From CAZUGO01 sp964619935 (lineage in GTDB: Bacteria; Planctomycetota; Phycisphaerae; UBA1845; CAIVHJ01): DNA of 64,000 bases. The DNA lies in contig CAZUGO010000020.1 of assembly GCA_964619935.1 (NCBI GenBank), forward strand, positions 60,340-124,339, read 5' to 3'. This document shows, one piece after another, positions 45,491 to 54,561 of the stretch; the stretch's first letter is position 1; the number at the start of each line of letters is the position of its first letter. The position numbers and the translations under genes are program-made. The notes below the pieces were generated by a model, which saw only the letters and a program-made list of their open reading frames with translations, did not search any database and was not told the DNA's origin.

Positions 45491-47179
45491 ATGGAACGCC
45501 TTGGGAGCTGCAGGCCCGGACTCGCCACAGCCGGTGCCGTGCTGGGATGCCTCATCGCGGGGGTTGCGGCGGGGTGCGGTGTTGACGCCCAGCCCGGGCC
45601 GACGGCCGACACCGCCGCTGCCCAGGCGGCGGCTCCGGGGGTGACCTTCGAGAACGTCACAACCCGGGCCGGCCTAGACTACCACAATCCGGCCTTGGAC
45701 CCGGATCACCCGGACTACTGCCTGCCGATGGTCCGCTTCGTGGCCGGCGCGGCGGCCGCCGACGTGGATGCCGACGGGTGGACCGACCTGTTCGTCACCC
45801 GCCTCGAGAAACCCAACCTGCTGTTCCGCAACCTGGGTGACGGTACCTTCGAGGAGGTCGGCGCCCGGGCCGGGGTCGACCTGGTGGCACAAAGTTCCGG
45901 GTGCGCCGTGGCGGACGTGGACAACGACGGCTCACTCGACCTGTACGTCCTGACGCTCGGAGCCCGGAACTACCTGTACCTCAACGACGGAACCGGCCGC
46001 TTCACCGAGGCGGCACCGTCCTACGCGCTGGACATGCCGGCCGACAATCCGCCGCGGGAGCGCAGCGCGGCTGCCTTCGGTGACTACGACGACGATGGTG
46101 ATCTCGACGCCGTGGTCACCGAATGGCGCAGCGGCGGCATGAACCGCGTGATGCGCAACGACGGAGGCCGCTTCGTTGACGTCACCCAGGCCATCGGGGT
46201 GAACCTGTCCGGCGTCATCGGCTTCGCCACCGCGTTCAGCGACATGGACGGCGATGGGCGGCGCGACGTGGTGATCGCCGGAGACTTCAGCAGCAGTCGG
46301 ATGTTGCGGAACCTTGGCGGCGGCCACTTCGAAGACGTCACCGCGAGGGCGGGAGTCGGGACCGACGAGTTCGGCATGGGATCGGCCATCGGCGACGTCA
46401 ACAACGACGGAGCGCTCGATTGGTTTGTGACCTCGACCTACGGCCATCTGCCCTACCCCTGGGGTGGCACCGGCAACCGCCTGTACCTCAACGGCGGCAG
46501 CGGCCGGTTCAGCGACGCCACCGATCAATTCGACGTCCGTGACGGCTCGTGGGGCTGGGGGGCCGCGTTCCTCGATTTTGACAACGACGGCTACCTCGAC
46601 CTGGCCATGACCAACGGCGTTCATTACCCGTGTTTCGACGTCGGATGGCGCTATGATGACGACCCCCTGCGGCTGTGGAGAAACACCGGCGGCGCGGCAA
46701 TGGTCGAACTGGCGGCCGAACTCGGATTCAGTGATGACGGGGCCGGCAAAGGCCTGCTGCGCCTGGATTACGACAACGACGGTGATCTCGACGTCTTTGT
46801 CACCAACAACGACGGCCCACCAGTGCTGTTCAGAAACAACGGTGGACACTCGAAGCACTGGCTGCGGGTCGCACTGCGCGGCCACACCGCCAACACCCAC
46901 GGCATCGGCGCCCGAATCCGCCTGCTCGACGCCTCGGGAACCGTGCAGCAGATGCGCGAAGTGTCGGCCAACAGCAATTACATGTCACAGGACGAGATCG
47001 TGGCCCATTTTGGGCTCGGCGATCAACCCGGGGTCGCGGCCCTCGAAGTTCAGTGGCCGGGGCGCAATTGCATCCAGATCGTCCGTGATGTCGTCGCGAA
47101 TACGCGAATGATGATCGATGAACCGTTGGAATGCCTCGCGGCGCAGGAGTCGCCCACACGGGTCGAGACCCGCCACTGA
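45491..47179 (+). CDS. CRTAC1-like lipoprotein (FG-GAP/VCBS repeats, ASPIC/UnbV domain)
   Basis: 562 aa. The N-terminus is a lipoprotein signal with a hydrophobic core and lipobox VAAGC. Then come about seven FG-GAP/VCBS repeats with Ca-binding DxDxDG loops (DVDADGWTDLFV, DVDNDGSLDLYV, DYDDDGDLDAVV, DMDGDGRRDVVI, DVNNDGALDWFV, DFDNDGYLDLAM, DYDNDGDLDVFV), building a beta-propeller. The C-terminal ASPIC/UnbV domain reads HWLRVALRGHTANTHGIGARIRL and GVAALEVQWPGRN. It is exported and membrane-attached, of unknown function. It is the first gene of a tight operon, 27 bases before the P450. ATG at 45491 follows AGGGAAG. Confidence 0.9.
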   Translation: MERLGSCRPGLATAGAVLGCLIAGVAAGCGVDAQPGPTADTAAAQAAAPGVTFENVTTRAGLDYHNPALDPDHPDYCLPMVRFVAGAAAADVDADGWTDLFVTRLEKPNLLFRNLGDGTFEEVGARAGVDLVAQSSGCAVADVDNDGSLDLYVLTLGARNYLYLNDGTGRFTEAAPSYALDMPADNPPRERSAAAFGDYDDDGDLDAVVTEWRSGGMNRVMRNDGGRFVDVTQAIGVNLSGVIGFATAFSDMDGDGRRDVVIAGDFSSSRMLRNLGGGHFEDVTARAGVGTDEFGMGSAIGDVNNDGALDWFVTSTYGHLPYPWGGTGNRLYLNGGSGRFSDATDQFDVRDGSWGWGAAFLDFDNDGYLDLAMTNGVHYPCFDVGWRYDDDPLRLWRNTGGAAMVELAAELGFSDDGAGKGLLRLDYDNDGDLDVFVTNNDGPPVLFRNNGGHSKHWLRVALRGHTANTHGIGARIRLLDASGTVQQMREVSANSNYMSQDEIVAHFGLGDQPGVAALEVQWPGRNCIQIVRDVVANTRMMIDEPLECLAAQESPTRVETRH

Positions 47180-47206
47180 GGCCCAGGGTTGGAGCGGTTA
47201 CTGCGG

Positions 47207-48559
47207 ATGAGCGCCACCATGCCGACGGCCACGCACCGCTGGACGACGTATCGCAATGCCATGTTGCTGCTGAGAACCCGCAGCAACACCGTGCGTGCCG
47301 TGCAGGCAGTTCAGCGCTCGGCGGGCGACTACATCTGCGGTCGGTTCCTGGGCGCGAAGGTGTACCTCCTGAGTCATCCGGATGCCATCCGCCACGTGCT
47401 GCACACCAATCATCAGAACTACGCCTGTGGCGAGCCGGCCTGGTCGCCGCTGCGCCGGACCATTGGAAGCGCCCTGCTGTTCGCCGACGGGGAGGGTTAC
47501 CGCCGCCAGCGACGCTTGGTGCAGCCCGCCTTCGATCCGCGGCGTGTCGACGACTACGCCGAGGCGATACTCGAGGCCGTCAGCAGCATCCAGCAGGAGT
47601 GGTGCCGGCGGACCACGCCGCGGGTGGACATGCACCACGAAATGATGCGGCTGACCATGCTGGCCATCGGCCGCGTGCTGTTCAGCGACGACCTCAGCGA
47701 TCAGGCGCCGCACCTGGGCCGGCTCATCAGCGAGGCGCTCACCGCCGCCGGCGATGCCTATCGTTCCCCCCTGAGCCGCCTGCCGTGGCTGCTGACGCCC
47801 ACCCAACGCCGACTCACGCGGCTGACCCGGGAATTCGACTCCGCCCTGGCCGCCGTGATCGAGCGGTGCCGCGCCCATGGCAGCGGACGGCGCGACGTGC
47901 TGTCGCTGCTGCTGCACCACCACGGCGAACCTGCTGTGGCCCCGGGCGACCGCGAAATCCGCGACCTGATTACGGTGTTGTTCGGCGCCGGTCATGAGAC
48001 CACCGCAAACATGCTGACCTGGACCTGGTATCTGCTGGCACGGCACCCGCACGTCGAACGGCGGCTGCACGCGGAACTCGATGCCGTCCTCGGCGGCCGC
48101 CCCCCGCAACCGCACGACCTGATGCGATTGCAGTATACGGACCTGGTGCTCCGCGAAGCGCTGCGGCTGTATCCGCCGGCCTGGATCATCCGGCGGCAGC
48201 CGCTGGAGCCCGACTGCATCGAAGGCTACGCCGTCCCGGCCGGCGCCGCCCTGCTGATCAGCCCGTTCATCGTCCAGCGCGACCCGCGCTGGTTTCGGGA
48301 CCCCGAGCGCTTCGAACCGCAGCGTTTCGAGGAGAGCCCACCGGACACCCGACCACGGTTCTCGTACTTTCCCTTCGGCGGAGGATCCCGCCAATGCCTC
48401 GGGCAGGCATTCGCCGAGATGGAAGGCCGGCTGGTGCTGGCGGGGCTGGCCCAGCACTACACCCCGCGGCTGGTGGGTGACCAGGCCGTGCAGCCGGATT
48501 GGATGTTTCTCCGTCCCTGCGGCGGGATGCCCATGTACCTCGTCCGTCGCGGTGACTGA
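47207..48559 (+). CDS. Cytochrome P450
   Basis: 450 aa soluble P450. The I-helix oxygen-activation motif is GAGHETTAN, the K-helix ExxR is LREALRLYP, and the heme loop is FPFGGGSRQCLGQAFA with the thiolate Cys. The general style (PFIVQRDPRWFRDPERFEPQRF) resembles bacterial CYPs related to fatty-acid or terpene hydroxylases. No ferredoxin or reductase gene is adjacent. It sits 27 bases after the CRTAC1-like gene and 30 bases before the first DUF3419 gene, implying a shared pathway. ATG at 47207 is chosen; TTG 47189 and ATG 47219 are alternatives. Confidence 0.93.
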   Translation: MSATMPTATHRWTTYRNAMLLLRTRSNTVRAVQAVQRSAGDYICGRFLGAKVYLLSHPDAIRHVLHTNHQNYACGEPAWSPLRRTIGSALLFADGEGYRRQRRLVQPAFDPRRVDDYAEAILEAVSSIQQEWCRRTTPRVDMHHEMMRLTMLAIGRVLFSDDLSDQAPHLGRLISEALTAAGDAYRSPLSRLPWLLTPTQRRLTRLTREFDSALAAVIERCRAHGSGRRDVLSLLLHHHGEPAVAPGDREIRDLITVLFGAGHETTANMLTWTWYLLARHPHVERRLHAELDAVLGGRPPQPHDLMRLQYTDLVLREALRLYPPAWIIRRQPLEPDCIEGYAVPAGAALLISPFIVQRDPRWFRDPERFEPQRFEESPPDTRPRFSYFPFGGGSRQCLGQAFAEMEGRLVLAGLAQHYTPRLVGDQAVQPDWMFLRPCGGMPMYLVRRGD

Positions 48560-48589
48560 CCAGAAACCGACTTCAGGAGGGCGCGAGAA

Positions 48590-49744
48590 ATGCTGCTGTC
48601 GTTCGGGCCGTCAATCCGACCCCGTGCTGCCCTGAGGTGGAACCGGCTCCGCGACGCGCTGGTTTATCGGCCGCTGGCGTTTGCCGAGTCCGCCGAGTCG
48701 CTCGAACTCGCCCACAGCGCGCTGCGGGTTCAGCCCGGCGAAACGGTGGCGGGCATCACCAGCTCCGGAGACCTGTTGCTGTCGCTGTTGTCCTGCCAGC
48801 CGGGCACCGTGCGCGGTTTCGATGCCAATCCAACGCAGACCGCTCTGGCCCGGCTCAAGTGCCTGCTGTGCCGCGAGGCATCTCTGGAGCGCGCTCTTGG
48901 TTTTCTCGGCCTGGGACGACAGCCCACCGCTCAGCGCTACGCCACCTGGAGCGCCCTGCGGGGCCGTCTCGGCCGGGATGCGGCGCTGATCGAACCCTAT
49001 GATCTGGGCGGCGGGCTGCTCAACTGCGGCATGTCCTGGAAGCTGATGGGTCTGATGTGCCTGGGATTTCGCACCTGCCTGGGGCGATCCGGCTTCCAGC
49101 GGCTGGTGTCGGCGGACACAACGGCCGCGGACCGCCTGCGCCTGCATTCCTCGTTGAACCGCAGCAGGTTCTACCGCCGGGCGGCCCGCCCGCTGCTGCA
49201 CGGCGGCAGCCGCCTGTGGCAACATTTCCTCTATCCACCGGCGTTGTGTCGCAATTCCGACTATCCACGGCGGGCGCTGCAAGACCTCTTGGCTCACTTC
49301 AGGCGCCTGTTCGAGATCGGCTTCCATGAGAACCCGGTGTTCTGCCGCTACCTCACCGGCAGAATCCCGCCGGAGCAGTCCCGCCACCTGTACGCGCCGG
49401 CCGCCTGGGCGAACCTCAAGCGGCGGCTGCCTGATGTGCGTTTCGAGACCTGCAGCATCGAAGCGGGCCTCCGCAGCCTCGACCCGGCCTCGGTGGATGC
49501 GTTCTATCTCTCCAACGCCCCGGACTACCTGGGCCCGGAAGACCTGCGATCGCTCTCGGCCGCGTTGTCCCGGGCGGCCAGACCCGGGGCACGCCTGTAC
49601 CTGCTGTCGCTGGAACCGCGCTGCCCCTTCGAGCGCCACGGCATCCCGATGTCTTTTTCGAGCGACCGGCAACAGGAGCACCAACTCCACGCGGCCGATC
49701 CGGTCGGAATCTATCCCTACTTGGGGGTGCGGGTCCATGAGTGA
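48590..49744 (+). CDS. DUF3419 / BtaA-like aminocarboxypropyl transferase
   Basis: 384 aa of the DUF3419 family, whose characterised member BtaA moves the 3-amino-3-carboxypropyl group of S-adenosylmethionine to diacylglycerol in betaine-lipid synthesis. The SAM-binding region reads VAGITSSGDLLLSLL and RGFDANPTQTALARLK, close to the family SGGxNAL and DxNPxQ patterns. Downstream are NPVFCRYLTGRIPPEQ, a long helical region and VDAFYLSNAPDYLGPEDLRSL. The typical partner BtaB methyltransferase is absent, so the product need not be a betaine lipid. AGGAGG precedes the ATG; the stop overlaps the radical SAM start by 8 bases. Confidence 0.85.
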   Translation: MLLSFGPSIRPRAALRWNRLRDALVYRPLAFAESAESLELAHSALRVQPGETVAGITSSGDLLLSLLSCQPGTVRGFDANPTQTALARLKCLLCREASLERALGFLGLGRQPTAQRYATWSALRGRLGRDAALIEPYDLGGGLLNCGMSWKLMGLMCLGFRTCLGRSGFQRLVSADTTAADRLRLHSSLNRSRFYRRAARPLLHGGSRLWQHFLYPPALCRNSDYPRRALQDLLAHFRRLFEIGFHENPVFCRYLTGRIPPEQSRHLYAPAAWANLKRRLPDVRFETCSIEAGLRSLDPASVDAFYLSNAPDYLGPEDLRSLSAALSRAARPGARLYLLSLEPRCPFERHGIPMSFSSDRQQEHQLHAADPVGIYPYLGVRVHE

Positions 49745-51053
49745 GATCGTGCTGATCGATCCGGCCACCCAGACGGCGCTGCAGCAACGCCGGCAGCGCG
49801 ACCGGCTGCGGCGGTTTCGATACTTTCCGCACCTCGGGCTGCAGGTCCTTGCCGCGCATTCGGGCGGACACCGGGTCACCATTCTCGACGAGCGGATCAA
49901 CGCCTTCGATCCGCGAACGCTGCAGGCCGACATCGTCGGGATCACCGTCCGGACTGCCCTGGCGCCCCGAGCGCACCAACTCGCCGCCGAGTTCTCCGCC
50001 CGCGGCATCGCGGTGGTGCTGGGCGGCCCCTATGTGACCCTGACGCCGCAGCGGGCCCTCGCCGACCCGGCAGTGCGTGCGATCGTCGAGGGCCCGGGGG
50101 AGGGCGTGTGGCAGGAGCTGCTCGCCGATTTCCAGAACCACCGCCTCAAGCGACGGTATCGCGGCCGGCCACTGCCGGCCTCCGTGCTTCCGCGGCGGGA
50201 CTTGCCGGCCGGACCGTACCGACCGTCGACCGCATTGCTCCAGATTACGCAGGGCTGCAGCTTCAGATGCAAATTCTGCGTCATTCCCAAACTCTACGAT
50301 CACCAGTTCGTCGTGCCCGCGGTCGACCTGGCGCTGCACCGGCTGGCGGATCGGGACGAGAAGCTGCTCGTATTCATCGATGACAACCTCATCGGCAATC
50401 TGCCCTTCGCCCGCCGGCTCTTTGCCGGTCTGAAGGGCATGGGCAAGCGGTGGTTCTGCCAGTGCACGCTCAATGTCGCCCGCGACTCCAGCCTGCTGGC
50501 GCTGATGTCCGAGGCCGGCTGCGTCATGGTCAACATCGGGCTGGAAACCCTCAGCCCGCAAAACTGGAAGGAGCAGAACAAGGGACACAACGGCTGCTGT
50601 GAATTCAGCGCCGCAATCCGCCGCCTGCACGACCATGGAATCCTGGTCAGCGGCGGCTTCATCTTCGGATTCGATAACGACGATCCGACGGTTTTCGATC
50701 GCTCGCTGGAGTTCATGGACCGCAGCGGGATCGACTATGCGGCATGTCACATACTCACGCCATACCCCGGCTTGCCGTTCTACGACCAATTGCAACGCGA
50801 AGGCCGCATCCTGACGGATGACCTGAGCCTTTATAATACGTATGCGACGGTGTTCAAGCCCAAGAAGATGACCCCGCAGCAGCTTCAGGAAGGATTCGAC
50901 CGCGTGGTCAGAGAGTTCTACTCCCTCAGGCGGCTCTGCACCCGGCTGGTGCACAGTCTGCGAACCGTGGAGGTCTACCACGCGCTGGTGGCCGCCTTCG
51001 GGGGGTACGTGGTGCGCTCCAACCTCAACCGGGGGCTGCCGATCCATGCCTGA
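49737..51053 (+). CDS. Radical SAM protein with N-terminal B12-binding-like domain
   Basis: 438 aa. Residues 1 to about 140 are a cobalamin-binding-like domain without the DxHxxG His (DIVGITVRTALAPRAH, VVLGGPYVTLTP). The radical SAM core has GCSFRCKFCVIPK (Cx3Cx2C), FIDDNLIG, NIGLETLSPQNWKEQNKGH, FIFGFDNDDPTVF and LTPYPGLPFYDQL. It is related in plan to the radical SAM protein at 32-33.6 kb but clearly a different subfamily. Located between two DUF3419 genes with 8-base overlaps on both sides, so it is very likely part of the same complex or pathway. The substrate is unknown. ATG at 49737. Confidence 0.87.
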   Translation: MSEIVLIDPATQTALQQRRQRDRLRRFRYFPHLGLQVLAAHSGGHRVTILDERINAFDPRTLQADIVGITVRTALAPRAHQLAAEFSARGIAVVLGGPYVTLTPQRALADPAVRAIVEGPGEGVWQELLADFQNHRLKRRYRGRPLPASVLPRRDLPAGPYRPSTALLQITQGCSFRCKFCVIPKLYDHQFVVPAVDLALHRLADRDEKLLVFIDDNLIGNLPFARRLFAGLKGMGKRWFCQCTLNVARDSSLLALMSEAGCVMVNIGLETLSPQNWKEQNKGHNGCCEFSAAIRRLHDHGILVSGGFIFGFDNDDPTVFDRSLEFMDRSGIDYAACHILTPYPGLPFYDQLQREGRILTDDLSLYNTYATVFKPKKMTPQQLQEGFDRVVREFYSLRRLCTRLVHSLRTVEVYHALVAAFGGYVVRSNLNRGLPIHA

Positions 51054-52113
51054 GGCGTCGTTAGGCGGCGCGGGTTCCACCGAAACGCCGGCCCGGGCCC
51101 TGGGACGGTGGATCGGATCGGTCTACGAGCCGCCGTTGACCCATGCCCTGCTGTCCGAGGACGAGGCGGTCCTGCTGGAAGGATTGAACCCGACCGCCGG
51201 CGACCGCATTCTGGCGCTGTTTGCCCGCGGAAACGGCGATGCGGCGCTGGCGTTGCTGCAATCCGCGCCCGCACAAGTATTCCTCTATGATCTGTTCGAT
51301 TCCCGATCGCTGGCGGCTCAGTTCCAGTTGAAACGGTGGTTGTACACACACCTGGACAACGACGCATTACGGCGGTTCGTGGGCCTATCGCCCTGCAGCG
51401 ACCCGGGATGGCGCCGTGCCGTCGCCGCCGAGGCCATGCGGCATTTGTCGCCGCCGTGCCGGAGGTTCTGGAGCCAAAGGAGCGCTTGTCTGTTCGCCGG
51501 CATGGCAGGCGCCGACAGCATGGCTCGTTGGGGTCGCCTGTTCCGGGCGGCGGTGGCCCAGTGCGACACCCTCGAGCCCCGTTGGCGGCGGGTGGCGCTG
51601 CGCTGTGGTCTGCTGCTGGCGCCGTTCTTCTTTCCACGAGAAGAGCGGCGCTGCTCGCGGGGCTACCGCCAGATGGTCCAGAACCCAGAAGGGGTCGTGC
51701 GGCGCCTGGCGGGTCGAGACCGCAGCGCCCAACCCCATGGATACATCCCCTACGGGGAGTTCAACTACCTCCGACAGGCAGGACACGCCGCGATCCGCCG
51801 GCGCCTCGATCAGGTGGTGCTGCTGCCACGTGTGCCCCCGCCGGTCGCCTGCAACCGGATTTACTGTTCCAACGTGATCGACTACATGCCGGGTCAGCGC
51901 TTCCGCAGCCTGCTCGACGCGGTCATCCCGCGCGGACCTGTCGATTGGACCGCCTTGATCAATTCGACCTACGCGTCCAATGGTCCGCACCCCGCGCTGC
52001 TCGCCGGCATCCGCGAAGGGCAATACCGCATCGACTGGCCGCGGACGAGGCAACTGCGTGCCCGGGATCGAATCGGCGTCTATGCCGGGCTGACGATCAT
52101 CACCACCCCCTGA
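51046..52113 (+). CDS. Divergent DUF3419 / BtaA-like protein
   Basis: 355 aa. Its layout parallels the upstream DUF3419 protein: a nucleotide-binding-like segment RILALFARGNGDAALALL followed by VFLYDLFDSRSLAAQFQLKRWL, a long Arg-rich helical middle, and NRIYCSNVIDYMPGQRFRSLLDAVI near the end. The family DxNPxQ motif is lost (DLFDSRSLAAQ), so SAM binding is doubtful, and a regulatory or scaffolding partner of the first copy is possible. Similarity to DUF3419 is weak and based on motif order and context. ATG at 51046 overlaps the radical SAM stop by 8 bases. Confidence 0.6.
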   Translation: MPEASLGGAGSTETPARALGRWIGSVYEPPLTHALLSEDEAVLLEGLNPTAGDRILALFARGNGDAALALLQSAPAQVFLYDLFDSRSLAAQFQLKRWLYTHLDNDALRRFVGLSPCSDPGWRRAVAAEAMRHLSPPCRRFWSQRSACLFAGMAGADSMARWGRLFRAAVAQCDTLEPRWRRVALRCGLLLAPFFFPREERRCSRGYRQMVQNPEGVVRRLAGRDRSAQPHGYIPYGEFNYLRQAGHAAIRRRLDQVVLLPRVPPPVACNRIYCSNVIDYMPGQRFRSLLDAVIPRGPVDWTALINSTYASNGPHPALLAGIREGQYRIDWPRTRQLRARDRIGVYAGLTIITTP

Positions 52114-52140
52114 TTCCATAGGGACCACAACGCGGAGGTG

Positions 52141-52284
52141 ATGCACCACAGAGTTCCTTTCGATCTGCGCGGCGTCCTGTGCACAACCTGCGGCTACAAT
52201 CTCACCGGCAACGTAACGGGAACGTGTCCTGAATGCGGCACGGAGTTCGAGGGGCGGACCTCGGATCCGGGTCCGCACGACTGA
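52141..52284 (+). CDS. 47-residue zinc-ribbon protein
   Basis: Small protein of 47 aa with two Cys pairs in the pattern CTTCGYNLTGN and GTCPECGTEF, a rubredoxin-like zinc ribbon common as a short domain in planctomycetes. GGAGG stands directly upstream of the ATG (GGAGGTGATG), though closer than usual. It begins 27 bases after the second DUF3419 gene and is probably the last gene of that operon. The role is unknown; zinc or iron binding by four Cys is expected. Confidence 0.7.
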   Translation: MHHRVPFDLRGVLCTTCGYNLTGNVTGTCPECGTEFEGRTSDPGPHD

Positions 52285-52496
52285 TGGCGCGGAGGCGGAT
52301 TCGGAGCACGCCCGGGCAGGCTACTGAGCCATTGCGGGCCAAAGAGTTGCAGAGCAGGTGGGTTCCGCAGGCCCCGTGGAAATTCCAGGAAACGGCAACG
52401 GAAACGGAAACGCCGCCGGTGGCTGGAACCCAGTGCATCAAACGGGTATCATTTACGCGGGCCGGGTGTTCATCAGGAAAGGTGGAGGGCCTTCGC

Positions 52497-54533
52497 ATGA
52501 ACCCCGCTTTCTCCGGCTCGCATTCCAGCGCTCGGCTGCTTCTGCTGATCGCCGTGCTGTCCATCCCCGGCCGGGGCCTCGGTCAAGACTACACGATCAA
52601 CCCAGTGGCGGTCCGTCCGGACGAATCCAGCAGTTCAGGTACGGCCATGAACAACTACGGCGTGGTGGTCGGCACCTGGACCCCGCTGGGCAGTACAGCG
52701 CTCCATGGGTACTACTATGACGGCGTGAAGCACGATCTGGGGACCGGGGTGTTTCCGAGGGCCGTCAGCGACAACGGGCTGGTCACCGGCGAGTTGGCCA
52801 GCGGCGAAGCGTTCCTCTACGACCGGGTCACCGAAACGCTGGAGGTGCTGGGCACGCTTGGCGGATTCTGGAGTCACGGTCGGGCCGTCAACGACCACGG
52901 CGAGGTGGCGGGTGACTCGCAACTGCCCGCGCCCAGCCCGGCACACGCGTTCTTGTCCAGCAATGGGTCGATGATCGACCTGGGAATCCCCACGAACATC
53001 GGAACCCTGGCCACCGACTACACCAAGGCCAATGCCCTCAGCGAGGCCGGGCTGGTGGTCGGCGAAGCCCTGGTCGGCTACGGCGGCGAAGCCTGGGCGA
53101 TTCCATTCATTTATGACGCCGCGGCCGCCGACCCCCAGATGCTCAAGCTCGACGGTAATTATTCCTCCGGCAGCGCCTGGGCCATGAACGACGCCGGGCA
53201 CGTGGTCGGCTGGGCGTCAAGCAACATCGAGACCTGGGGCCGAGCGTTTCTTCATGACGGCGCGACCATGACCAACCTGGGCACGATTCCCGGCAAGGCC
53301 TACACCATTGCCACCGCCGTAAACATCTTCGACGAAGTGGTCGGCTATGCCTTCGGCGAATGGATCTATCAGCCCTGCTGCGGTCTGGTCTGGACCACCG
53401 CCATCAAGCGCGCCTTCCATTACCACGATGGCGCGATGGTGGACATGAACACCCTGGTCCCGACCGACGGTGGGGGTGTGCTCGCGGTTCCCTTGGCGTT
53501 GAACGACTCCGGAAAAGTGCTGATCGCACTGGCCGGTCAGCCCGTGGTGCTCACACCGGTGGTCACGGCCGATGGCGACGATAACGGCACCCTGGACCCG
53601 CCGGACCTGCTTACCCTGGAAGACTGCCTGGGCGAACCGGGCGGCGATCCCGACCCACCGCTCCCGTTGCAACCGCCAATCTGTGTGCGGCTGCTGGACT
53701 TCGACCAGGATTACGACGTCGACCTCACCGACCTGGCCGATTTCCAGGTGCGCTATACCCATCCGGGCGTGGTCGAAGGCCTGGTGACCTATACCGGGAC
53801 CGCTTCCGGAACCATCCAAGTCACGGCCGCCGGCGACGACTTCAGCTACCACCAGACGCTTGGCGCCGCCGGTCCGTTCGTGGTTGAGGTCTGGCGCAGC
53901 GGCGACTACGTGCTCAGCGCCCACCTGGACGCCAACGGCAACGGTGCCGTCGATGACGGCGAGCCTTGGGCCCCCGCGCTGAACAACCCGGTCACCATCG
54001 ACGCCGCCGGCGGCGTCGTTCCAGGGGTCTCGATCAATCTGGGCCCCTACCGTATTTCCGGTCGCGTGGCCGACACCGACGACAATCCGGCCGGCGGGGT
54101 CACCCTGACGGCCAGTGGGCCGGTTGTGGATGCCGTGCTCAGCGACAGCGATGGGACGTATGTCATCGACGGTGTGCTCGGCGGGACCTACCTGGTGACC
54201 CCGTCGGAACCGACGCTGTACTTCTACCCGTTCGACCGCGAGTGCTCGACGGTCGGCAGCGATGTGAGCGACCTGGATTTCGAAGCCCATGTACTCCCAA
54301 CCGGCGAGGTCGACGGAGCGTCCATGGGCCTGGTCAGCGCTGTCGACCTGGAGCACTACACCATCACCATCGATGAAGGCGATTCGTCGACCACCGTGTC
54401 TGTCTATGCCGGGACGGCCTATTCCGGATTTGCGACCACGCTCGCCGAGGTGACCGTCGGCCATGCCATCGAAGCACAGTACTACTCGTCCACGAACCTG
54501 GCGGACCATATCGACACGGATCCGCCCAACTAG
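52497..54533 (+). CDS. Secreted HAF-repeat protein with carboxypeptidase-regulatory-like domain
   Basis: 678 aa. A signal peptide with core LLLLIAVLSIPG is followed by HAF-type repeats (AVNDHGEVAGDS, HAFLSSNGSMIDLG, ALSEAGLVVGEA, AMNDAGHVVGWA, GRAFLHDGATMTNLG) forming a probable beta-propeller. Two Asp-rich Ca-binding segments follow (DGDDNGTLDPPDLL, DFDQDYDVDLTDLADF), reminiscent of a dockerin pair, then a carboxypeptidase-regulatory-like fold (GRVADTDDNPAGGVTL, DSDGTYVIDGVLGGTYLV). It is an extracellular protein of unknown function. GGAGGG lies upstream of the ATG. It is 28 bases before the next secreted-protein gene and likely cotranscribed. Confidence 0.8.
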   Translation: MNPAFSGSHSSARLLLLIAVLSIPGRGLGQDYTINPVAVRPDESSSSGTAMNNYGVVVGTWTPLGSTALHGYYYDGVKHDLGTGVFPRAVSDNGLVTGELASGEAFLYDRVTETLEVLGTLGGFWSHGRAVNDHGEVAGDSQLPAPSPAHAFLSSNGSMIDLGIPTNIGTLATDYTKANALSEAGLVVGEALVGYGGEAWAIPFIYDAAAADPQMLKLDGNYSSGSAWAMNDAGHVVGWASSNIETWGRAFLHDGATMTNLGTIPGKAYTIATAVNIFDEVVGYAFGEWIYQPCCGLVWTTAIKRAFHYHDGAMVDMNTLVPTDGGGVLAVPLALNDSGKVLIALAGQPVVLTPVVTADGDDNGTLDPPDLLTLEDCLGEPGGDPDPPLPLQPPICVRLLDFDQDYDVDLTDLADFQVRYTHPGVVEGLVTYTGTASGTIQVTAAGDDFSYHQTLGAAGPFVVEVWRSGDYVLSAHLDANGNGAVDDGEPWAPALNNPVTIDAAGGVVPGVSINLGPYRISGRVADTDDNPAGGVTLTASGPVVDAVLSDSDGTYVIDGVLGGTYLVTPSEPTLYFYPFDRECSTVGSDVSDLDFEAHVLPTGEVDGASMGLVSAVDLEHYTITIDEGDSSTTVSVYAGTAYSGFATTLAEVTVGHAIEAQYYSSTNLADHIDTDPPN

Positions 54534-54561
54534 GTGCACTGGCCCCTCAGGAGGTCTGAAC

